In this document: positions 1 to 5,102 of the stretch, piece after piece
Position numbering within the stretch: position 1 is the first letter of the stretch
Layout: each line of letters opens with the position of its first letter
Assembly (NCBI GenBank): GCA_029855985.1
Contig: JAGSHR010000225.1
Span: 1 to 5,261 of the forward strand
Source of the DNA: Candidatus Njordarchaeota archaeon
GTDB lineage: Archaea > Thermoproteota > JANJXX01 > Panguiarchaeales > Panguiarchaeaceae
Direction: 5' to 3'
DNA: 5,261 nucleotides
The notes under the pieces: generated by a model
Told to the model about the DNA's origin: nothing
Seen by the model: the letters and a program-made list of their open reading frames with translations, nothing else
Databases searched by the model: none
Translations under genes and position numbers: made by a program

Positions 1-1130
1 TCTTTAGACATTATTTCTATCATGAAATCATTGTTCAATATTTCCTCTTCGATCTCTGTAATTTTTTGCTTTTTCTCTTCAATTAACTGTTGCAACTCTT
101 CGATTTCAGATGTCCCCCATTTCTCAGCGATCTCGTTCAATTGTGAGAGTTCTTTACTGTATCGTTCGTCTAATTCAACCAGCTTTGCTTGGTAAGTGTT
201 TATTTCCTCCTCAAACTTTTTAAGTTGGAACTCATAGCTCGGTTTCTCTTTTCCAATCAAGTAATCCAATTGTTCTCGTATGTTTTTTAGCTCGTTGTTT
301 ATCTGTTCTATCTTTTTATCAAATTCCTCTAGAAAGCTCTTATGTTCCGCTAATTGTGTTTCTATTTCACGTTTGAGGTTTTCAAGTTTTTTCTTTTCTT
401 CAGTTAGTTCTTCCTTCTTTTTATACAAATAAGCTATCTTTAGGACATAATAATATAGCAACTTATCTCGCGCAATTTCCCTTGGTTTAAATTTGCTTTC
501 CTCTGTTTGAAGTCTCTCTAACCATTCATCTAAAAGTTTTCCATATTTTCTTCTTTCCTTCTCCAAGTTTTTTAATGCTTCACGCGACTTATCTATTTTC
601 TCCTTTATACCATATAACCCTATTGCGCTTAGAAACAAGTCAAGACGTTCTCTACTTGTAAGGGTTACCCATTCATTTACTCTCTCTTGTGGTAGAAAAA
701 ATAGATTGTTGTCAGGGCTTATGTTAATTTTTGATAATATGCGTAATAGTTCGTTTTTGTTAATCATGGAGTTATTGAGTTTGAATACGTTTGTACCGTC
801 TTTTTTTATTGCTCTTTCTAATATAATTTCGCTATTGAGTGGCATACTTTCGATAATTTTCTTTATTCCTTTATTTGGTATAGTGACTGCGTTGTTCAAA
901 AAAAGCCTTATTACTGCTTCATTTTCACCATGTTTTATGAAATCACTTAGTTTTCTATGCCTCTCTCTTCCCAGACCACCAAATGCTAATCGTATAGCTT
1001 CTAATATACCCGTTTTGCCACTTCCTTTTTGCCCAACTAGAACATTGACCCCATTTGCTGGTTTCACTACGGTATAACTGTGACTCATAAAGTTGATCAA
1101 TTCAATTTTTTTGATAAACAGTTTTGACAC
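1..1130 (-). CDS. SMC-family ATPase, Smc5/Smc6-like, N-terminal part (C-terminus outside the window)
   Basis: The first 376 codons are present and the frame is open to the window edge. Residues 1-175 form an SMC/Rad50-type ATPase head: motif NFMSH at 13-17, Walker A GQKGSGKT at 33-40, then FLPQERV at 145-151 whose Gln148 sits at the Q-loop position, followed by a segment ending SAIG at 168-171. From about residue 176 the protein is rich in Glu, Lys and Leu with heptad-like spacing, as expected for the ascending coiled coil. Hinge, signature motif and Walker B would lie beyond base 1. FLPQxxV is typical of eukaryotic Smc5 and NFMxH of Smc6; Rad50 and Smc1-4 have different Q-loop motifs. The GTG start at 1130 is preceded by AGAGGG nine bases upstream, and no other start codon lies between it and the upstream in-frame TAA. 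It follows the DHH nuclease gene by 55 bases on the same strand. Expected role: ATP-driven DNA tethering or loop handling in chromosome maintenance or repair. SMC-like ATPase is near certain; the Smc5/6 affinity is by motif only. Confidence 0.88.
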   Translation of the reverse strand, partial: MSKLFIKKIELINFMSHSYTVVKPANGVNVLVGQKGSGKTGILEAIRLAFGGLGRERHRKLSDFIKHGENEAVIRLFLNNAVTIPNKGIKKIIESMPLNSEIILERAIKKDGTNVFKLNNSMINKNELLRILSKINISPDNNLFFLPQERVNEWVTLTSRERLDLFLSAIGLYGIKEKIDKSREALKNLEKERRKYGKLLDEWLERLQTEESKFKPREIARDKLLYYYVLKIAYLYKKKEELTEEKKKLENLKREIETQLAEHKSFLEEFDKKIEQINNELKNIREQLDYLIGKEKPSYEFQLKKFEEEINTYQAKLVELDERYSKELSQLNEIAEKWGTSEIEELQQLIEEKKQKITEIEEEILNNDFMIEIMSK

Positions 1131-1185
1131 CTTTTTTGTCCCTCTTGCTTGGCCTTCCCTATAATTTTAGTATTGTTGATGAAAG

Positions 1186-2085
1186 TTATTTAAATAAATT
1201 CTTTATAAGAAACAAGAACTCATCAATAGTCATTAATTTATTCAACTTGAAACCACCAACGTTTTGTCTCCCCCCCGCCCTCCAACCCAACTTTTTAAGC
1301 TTCTTGAAAATAGGCTTCAAATTTTGTCCCGACTTGTTACCGATTAAACCATAAAGCACGAAACTATCTTTTACGGCTATCACAATTACCGTAAACCCTT
1401 CGTCTTGCAACATTACAGACGCAAGTCTGGTAGCTACATAATCAATATCTTGATTATAATCATAAGCCAATAGTTTCACGTTAGCGCCAAGCGACACTGC
1501 TTTTGATTTTTTCTGCTCTGCTTTAATCAGAATCTCTTTAGCGCTCGCTTCATCATATAAATCTTCTAAATATTGGAAAATGGAGTCATAGTTCTTTGAC
1601 CTAACCATCTCAACTATTTTGTTAAAAGAGAACCTTGAATAATTTGAAGCATAAGCCAAATAGAACCTCTCTGTTTCCTCGTCCTCAAAGATATTACCCT
1701 CATCAATATTGTTTATGATCCTTAAGAGACCTTCATCAATTTCTAAATCAAAAAAATCGACGACAAGTTGAGTAACGCTTGGATAACTTTCATCACATAT
1801 TATAAAATTTCCTATTAGATTGGTTAACTCGTGACACATGTGGTGATCAATTATCAAACAATCACTTATTTCACCCTCAAATGCAAGAGGCGTTTCTACC
1901 AATATATAAGACTTAGCCTCACTAACCTCTTTTTGAAAAACAACATTTATTTGGAAGATTCGACTTAAAAGCCCTGCTGCAACAGCACCGTCTATGTCCC
2001 TATGAGTTATAATACCTTTAAACTTTGTTTTCTCAATGAGAAAAAAATCTTCTTCATCCAATCTATTTTTCACCCCTAGATCCAA
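1186..2085 (-). CDS. DHH-superfamily phosphoesterase (RecJ/NrnA-like putative nuclease)
   Basis: A 299-residue soluble protein with DHH-superfamily landmarks: motif I THRDIDG at 27-33, the DHH triad at 80-82, a YPSVTQ segment at 101-106 matching the P-S-x-x-x region after DHH, and Asp128 in NNIDEG as a possible further metal ligand. The C-terminal 33 residues carry GWRAGGRQNVGGF (267-279), a degenerate form of the DHHA1 substrate-binding motif (usually GGGHxxAxG), with Gln274 where His is normal. Family members use Mn2+ to hydrolyse DNA, RNA or oligonucleotides; archaeal relatives act in replication and repair. The usual motif II Asp may be Glu64 (ILVETP), so activity is not assured. The TTG at 2085 overlaps the end of the topoisomerase VI-A gene by 10 bases and has a GGAG eight bases upstream; a GTG at 2073 (codon 5) is the alternative start and would not change the domains. 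It is co-transcribed with the topoisomerase gene and probably with the SMC gene. DNA repair nuclease is my inference from the context. Confidence 0.85.
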   Translation of the reverse strand: MDLGVKNRLDEEDFFLIEKTKFKGIITHRDIDGAVAAGLLSRIFQINVVFQKEVSEAKSYILVETPLAFEGEISDCLIIDHHMCHELTNLIGNFIICDESYPSVTQLVVDFFDLEIDEGLLRIINNIDEGNIFEDEETERFYLAYASNYSRFSFNKIVEMVRSKNYDSIFQYLEDLYDEASAKEILIKAEQKKSKAVSLGANVKLLAYDYNQDIDYVATRLASVMLQDEGFTVIVIAVKDSFVLYGLIGNKSGQNLKPIFKKLKKLGWRAGGRQNVGGFKLNKLMTIDEFLFLIKNLFK

Positions 2086-3251
2086 TCTCCAGTCTCCAAT
2101 TTATATGGTAGATACTCCTTTGTAAGGAATCTAAAACCTTTTGATGCTAGCGCCTGGATTTCTGCTTTTTCTTTTGTCCTTAACATTAACTGGAGCTCCT
2201 CAAGATACTTGGGTCTTTTCTTGATGAATTCTTCTTGTAAAAGTTGTTTTCCCCTCTCTATGTCTTTGTCGGTCATTGGTATCCTAACGGTTTTTGGTAT
2301 CTTAAATCGATCTAAGTCGCTTGGTCTCACCCCAAGCCACTTTATATCTGGTATTGTTAGGAATTGTGTTTCATAGCTCGTTCTTTTGGCTCCCACCGCG
2401 TATACCAGCATAATATGCATTCCGTATGGGTCTGAATCGACCAATGCGAATACTGGCAAACTTAACTCCTTAACGAGTAACTTAAGGAATTTCCTTGTCC
2501 CTATATCAGCTTGCCCCTTACCAGTAACAATTATACTCGGATACTTCTCATAGAATCTATCCTCAGCTAACCGAATGAAGGCAGCATCTTTCTCAACAAC
2601 TAATATAAATTCCGCATCGCTCTCTATATCAGATATGGTATCTACTAGAGGAGTTATCGCTTTACCGCCAGTTCCCATCTTTGTACAATCTATTAGGTCG
2701 CCACCCTCCCTAAACCTTAATCGACCGATAACTGCACCCTTTGCGCTTGCAACCACATGAAGAGAATTTCTCTCCACACCAAGCATTGCCGCAACGTCTT
2801 CTAACGCTTCATCACTCTCTTTCTGTTTTTTGAATAGAACAACGTCGTTATAGAAAACCTCTCTTTTAGTTGCATGTATGTTTTCCTCTAATAACTCGTG
2901 AATTATGCTGAGAATCCTAGCGGTTATCGCTGTTTCTCTAGCTGTCAATAATGATAAGAAGCTTCTTTTCTTCATTTTTTTCTTCAAGAAGACCATATCA
3001 CTAATTGGGTCATAGACAACATTATCTGTTGATCTGGAGGGCAATGTAAAATAGGGCTCCTCCCCTCTAAGGATCCTCTCAAAGAATTCCTCTATCACGC
3101 TATGTATCCTATCATGAACAACATTTGCTGGGAGAGCTTCCACCTTTATAACATCATCAGGTAAAACTACCTTCTTCTCCCTTTGCTTAGCCATTTGCTC
3201 CCTAAGTTTCCTAACTTTCTTCAAGGAAATCTTTTTCGTACTTTGCTCCAA
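2076..3251 (-). CDS. top6A: DNA topoisomerase VI subunit A (Top6A, Spo11 family)
   Basis: A 391-residue full-length subunit A. The winged-helix/5Y-CAP part holds the catalytic tyrosine Tyr134 in REVFY (130-134), which makes the 5'-phosphotyrosyl link to DNA. The Toprim part carries the metal ligands Glu220 (VVEKD) and Asp272/Asp274 (VDSDPYG), and the chain ends in LETGDWI, like other family members. With subunit B it forms a type IIB topoisomerase that makes double-strand breaks and relaxes or decatenates DNA. The wording VEKDAAFIRLAEDRF, PDIKWLG and RPSDLDRFKIP is closest, from memory, to plant SPO11-3/Top6A and Spo11 rather than to crenarchaeal Top6A. The start is TTG at 3251, directly after an in-frame TAA, with GAGGGTGGAG just upstream; an ATG at 3194 (codon 20) is an alternative, and residues 1-30 are basic and probably disordered. 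No subunit B gene is in the window, although B and A are often adjacent in archaea. It is the first gene of the operon. Confidence 0.96.
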   Translation of the reverse strand: MEQSTKKISLKKVRKLREQMAKQREKKVVLPDDVIKVEALPANVVHDRIHSVIEEFFERILRGEEPYFTLPSRSTDNVVYDPISDMVFLKKKMKKRSFLSLLTARETAITARILSIIHELLEENIHATKREVFYNDVVLFKKQKESDEALEDVAAMLGVERNSLHVVASAKGAVIGRLRFREGGDLIDCTKMGTGGKAITPLVDTISDIESDAEFILVVEKDAAFIRLAEDRFYEKYPSIIVTGKGQADIGTRKFLKLLVKELSLPVFALVDSDPYGMHIMLVYAVGAKRTSYETQFLTIPDIKWLGVRPSDLDRFKIPKTVRIPMTDKDIERGKQLLQEEFIKKRPKYLEELQLMLRTKEKAEIQALASKGFRFLTKEYLPYKLETGDWI

Positions 3252-3274
3252 TTAACTCCACCCTCTAACCACAC

Positions 3275-3300
3275 AAACAATTATACAATATACAACTGAA
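3275..3300 (-). promoter_or_regulatory. Putative TATA-box region for the top6A operon
   Basis: On the minus strand, TTGTATATTGTATAA (3296 to 3282) is a TATA-like stretch. A start 25-30 bases downstream would fall near 3263, leaving a leader of about 10-15 bases that includes the GAGGGTGGAG at 3265-3256. It lies after the tRNA T-tracts, consistent with a separate promoter for top6A. Identified by eye only. Confidence 0.45.
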
Positions 3301-3301
3301 T

Positions 3302-3322
3302 AAAAAATGATTTCTCAAAAAA
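3302..3322 (-). terminator. Poly-T terminator downstream of tRNA-Met
   Basis: On the minus strand two T6 runs (3322 to 3317 and 3307 to 3302) lie 33-54 bases past the tRNA CCA end. Archaeal RNA polymerase terminates at U-tracts without needing a hairpin, so these plausibly end the tRNA transcript before the top6A promoter. Confidence 0.5.
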
Positions 3323-3394
3323 GAAACAGCCAAATTTACTCAAACAAGAATTAATTGGTGCCGGGGGCCGGCATCGAACCGGCGACCTCCGGAT

Positions 3395-3428
3395 TACCCC
3401 TCGGTGTCTGGCTTAAAACTTCGCCGAT
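3395..3428 (-). other. tRNA-Met intron 2 (34 nt, canonical position 37/38)
   Basis: The outer helix is the anticodon stem CCGGA/TCCGG, the central helix CTCA/GGGG (with one A-G mismatch and one G-U pair), and both bulges are TAA, cut as TA|A. The inner helix is TCGG/CCGA. This is the standard archaeal BHB at 37/38. The outer and central helices need intron 1 to be removed first, or the precursor to refold. Confidence 0.8.
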
Positions 3429-3433
3429 TATGA

Positions 3434-3467
3434 GTCCAGAGCCTACGCGTTGCGATCGCGTAGGCTT
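3434..3467 (-). other. tRNA-Met intron 1 (34 nt, noncanonical position 32/33)
   Basis: The sequence forms a bulge-helix-bulge. The central helix is CCGG (27-30) with CTGG near the intron 3' end, including one G-U pair. The flanking bulges are ACA and ACT, each cut after the second base, and the inner helix is a perfect 10-bp hairpin AGCCTACGCG/CGCGTAGGCT with a 7-nt loop. These cuts restore a normal 7-nt anticodon loop. The GGAC repeat at both ends allows other junctions giving the same product, but 32/33 best fits the BHB rule. Confidence 0.8.
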
Positions 3468-3534
3468 GTCCGGCGCGCTGCCACTGCGCTACCCCGGCAT
3501 TTTACTAGGCTCCTTATTATTGGTATTGTCTTTT

Positions 3535-3550
3535 GATTTTTAATTTTTTC
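3535..3550 (-). promoter_or_regulatory. Putative TATA-like box for tRNA-Met
   Basis: GAAAAAATTAAAAATC on the minus strand is centred about 45 bases upstream of the tRNA 5' end. With the usual 25-30 base spacing, transcription would start near 3515 and leave a short 5' leader for RNase P. The whole region is AT-rich, so the call is weak. Confidence 0.35.
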
Positions 3551-3683
3551 GATGAGTGTATTTTACTAAAGCTTGTTAATGGTTTATTAATCGTTATAGG
3601 AGTGTCTTTGATTTCTAAACTGGAAAATTGAATTAACTCAATAGAACTCTAGCGGTATAATATAGTAACCTAAAGAGAATTAG

Positions 3684-3694
3684 AAAAACAAAAA
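3684..3694 (-). terminator. Poly-T terminator after the membrane-protein gene
   Basis: On the minus strand TTTTTGTTTTT lies about 40 bases past the stop codon of the membrane-protein gene. It is a U-tract of the kind that ends archaeal transcripts. The rest of the 3499-3732 gap shows no credible gene: AT-rich sequence with frequent stops, no coding-length frame, no repeat and no second tRNA. Confidence 0.5.
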
Positions 3695-3732
3695 TGGAGT
3701 AGAATATTAGTTAAATAATTGTAAAGAATTTA

Positions 3733-4827
3733 TTACTTGCTCTCCTTGCGTTCTTCTCTAACCTTCTTTAGTACCTCTGAGATACTTACCTGTCTCTCCT
3801 TCTCCTCTTTTTCAGCCTCTTTCTTTCTTTCGCGCATTCTGAGAACAAATGTTAACGGCGTGATTATTATAGCGAACATTATAAAGTACCAAGTGATGTA
3901 TGTTGGTCTAATTATGTTTTGCGGTTTGTATAATTCCGGTTTGAGTAGCCATAGTAAGAGATCTTTGAAGAAAACCAGGTTATCCCCCAATTCAATCCAT
4001 GGCTTTCCTAGTGGTGATGTCATGTTAGTTAACGCTTCACCGAAACCCAGTAGAGCGACACGTGTATTATTAAATTCCTCTATGGCCCCAATTACGGGTG
4101 TTGAATTAGTATAACAGCAAATATACCCATCTGCGTCTCTTCCATATGTGGTCATAGGAGCTATTATTTTTGCAGCCTTATCTGTTTTAACAGTTATGGC
4201 GACACTTTGAACGATTAGTTCAGTGGCATTTGTATTGATTATGCTGGTTATCTCTTGATTTTCTAATTTAACGTCTAGCAGTGATTTTTCTTCAAACGGT
4301 GTAAGTTCATTATACAGGTAAACGCCTTTATCAACAATGTCTTCTCCTTGTTCTACGGGTTCCAAGTGGAAAGTAAAGCGGCTTCTTATTGATTTATCAT
4401 TTATCTCTAAGCTTCTCAAAAGGAAATCCATGTTGCTAAGATCTATGGTTTTATTGAAGCCCCCTAAAACAAGTATTGAGCCACCATAGCGGAGATATTC
4501 ATTCATAGCATCGGTTTCTGATGAAATATACGTTAGTCCCTCAGATTTGGGAGGTATAATCAATAGGTCAACTCCCGTGAGGTGTTTGAGCGTGATACGT
4601 TCGTGGAGCTCCGCAACTTTAACTGGAATTGTTTTATTTAATTCTTGGAGCAAGGGCATGAAGTATGAAGTGCTTATTGTTTGGTTATGGAATTGATCGA
4701 TTAATATTACAAATTTCTTGCCTTTAGCGAGTTCTAATGAGTTCACTGAGTGCAGGCCATTGGCAGTTAAGAGTGTGAGCCCGAGGAGTAACAACAAAAT
4801 AATTGATTTAGATGGTTTGTTAGACAT
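3733..4827 (-). CDS. Secreted, C-terminally membrane-anchored protein with a GATase/ThuA-like (Rossmann-type) ectodomain, function unknown
   Basis: A 364-residue protein with a signal peptide or N-terminal anchor (SIILLLLLGLTLL, 8-20), an ectodomain of about 280 residues, one transmembrane segment near 311-329, and a 35-residue highly charged tail rich in Lys, Glu and Arg. The ectodomain begins with an alternating beta/alpha pattern: KKFVILIDQFHN (37-48), VDLLIIPP (86-93), GGSILVLGG (115-123). This resembles class I glutamine-amidotransferase-like or GIFT-type folds, and I see no convincing catalytic Cys-His-Glu set. Seven N-x-S/T sequons (N48, N64, N125, N200, N241, N253, N268) all fall in the ectodomain, which supports a glycosylated extracytoplasmic face and an N-out, C-in topology. 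The ATG at 4827 has AGGAGA seven or eight bases upstream. It follows rps27e by 52 bases on the same strand and may be read from the same promoter. I do not recognise the family; the layout (signal peptide, such a domain, late TM) recalls OST48/Wbp1, but this is only a fold-level impression. Confidence 0.82.
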   Translation of the reverse strand: MSNKPSKSIILLLLLGLTLLTANGLHSVNSLELAKGKKFVILIDQFHNQTISTSYFMPLLQELNKTIPVKVAELHERITLKHLTGVDLLIIPPKSEGLTYISSETDAMNEYLRYGGSILVLGGFNKTIDLSNMDFLLRSLEINDKSIRSRFTFHLEPVEQGEDIVDKGVYLYNELTPFEEKSLLDVKLENQEITSIINTNATELIVQSVAITVKTDKAAKIIAPMTTYGRDADGYICCYTNSTPVIGAIEEFNNTRVALLGFGEALTNMTSPLGKPWIELGDNLVFFKDLLLWLLKPELYKPQNIIRPTYITWYFIMFAIIITPLTFVLRMRERKKEAEKEEKERQVSISEVLKKVREERKESK

Positions 4828-4879
4828 AATGTTTTCTCCTTTCTAATCGTTAAAACTTGGCCGGCGAAAAAATCTTCAG

Positions 4880-5089
4880 CTACTCATAATACTTTGCTTT
4901 TATTGGAGCAAGTATTTCTGCTTTGCCGCCTCTTGGTCTAGCAAGTACCTCTCCACATGAAAAACATTTAACTACTGTCGCTGCGTGGCTAAAGATTATT
5001 TGTGTATTACCGCACTTTGGGCATTCTACTTCGTAAAAATAACTTTTGGGTTTTTTCAGTAATTTTTCTATTTTGTTGTCTCTTGTCAT
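4880..5089 (-). CDS. rps27e: Small ribosomal subunit protein eS27 (S27e)
   Basis: A 69-residue zinc-ribbon ribosomal protein found in archaea and eukaryotes. The four zinc ligands are visible: Cys23 and Cys26 (CPKC), Cys42 and Cys45 (CFSC), separated by the family hallmark IIFSHAATVVKC (31-42); the typical GGKAEI follows near the C-terminus. Length and motif spacing match the family. The N-terminal 15 residues are basic. The ATG at 5089 is preceded by GGGAGGG at 5102-5096 with six bases of spacing. In many archaea this gene follows rpl44e and precedes the eIF2-alpha gene; here the 172 bases upstream hold no rpl44e and the downstream neighbour is a membrane protein, so the usual cluster is broken. 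The leader carries a C/D-like K-turn element that could affect its translation. Confidence 0.97.
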   Translation of the reverse strand: MTRDNKIEKLLKKPKSYFYEVECPKCGNTQIIFSHAATVVKCFSCGEVLARPRGGKAEILAPIKAKYYE

Positions 5090-5095
5090 TTTTAA

Positions 5096-5102
5096 CCCTC
5101 CC
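5096..5102 (-). promoter_or_regulatory. Shine-Dalgarno site of rps27e, partly inside the K-turn stem
   Basis: GGGAGGG lies six bases before the ATG of rps27e. Its first three G residues (5102-5100) are also the 3' end of the closing stem of the adjacent C/D-like element. Folding of that stem, especially if bound by L7Ae, could therefore limit ribosome access. Confidence 0.55.

Larger units (their letters stand above)
3356..3498 (-). tRNA. Elongator tRNA-Met (anticodon CAU), two introns, encoded CCA
   Basis: The minus strand folds as a full tRNA: acceptor GCCGGGG (3498-3492) with CCCCGGC (3366-3360), U8-A9, D stem GCGC/GCGC with loop AGTGGCA, anticodon stem CCGGA/TCCGG, variable AGGTC, T stem GCCGG/CCGGC with loop TTCGATG, discriminator A (3359) and an encoded CCA (3358-3356). 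Removing two 34-nt introns gives the loop CTCATAA with anticodon CAT at 3432-3430. The 3' exon resumes at 3394. The G1-C72 pair and the lack of three consecutive G-C pairs at 29-31/39-41 exclude the initiator. The acceptor stem fits archaeal elongator Met; the minor alternative is tRNA-Ile with a modified C34. The spliced product is 75 nt with CCA. Nearly all stem pairs are G-C, suggesting a thermophile. Confidence 0.92.

Noticed and set aside
706..1077. Plus-strand frame of 123 codons
   Set aside because: It lies antisense to the SMC ATPase head, whose Walker A and Q-loop motifs are on the minus strand, and it has no recognisable domain.
1183..1200. TATA-like TTATTTAAATAA before the SMC gene as a separate promoter
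   Set aside because: It coincides with the last codons and stop of the DHH gene in AT-rich sequence; the 55-base gap fits simple operon read-through, so an independent promoter is not supported.
1527..1554. Second box C-like ATGATGA with a CTGA about 20 bases away on the minus strand
   Set aside because: The boxes are too close for a guide RNA and both fall in conserved-looking coding sequence of the DHH gene.
3355..3543. Plus-strand reading frame beginning MVPGAGIEPATSGLPLG, resembling a small protein
   Set aside because: It is the reverse strand of the tRNA-Met gene. This peptide pattern is a well-known artefact of translating tRNA complements.
3737..4114. Plus-strand frame of 125 codons
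   Set aside because: Antisense to the membrane-protein gene, no ribosome binding site of note, and low-complexity Ser/Phe/Leu composition typical of a shadow frame.
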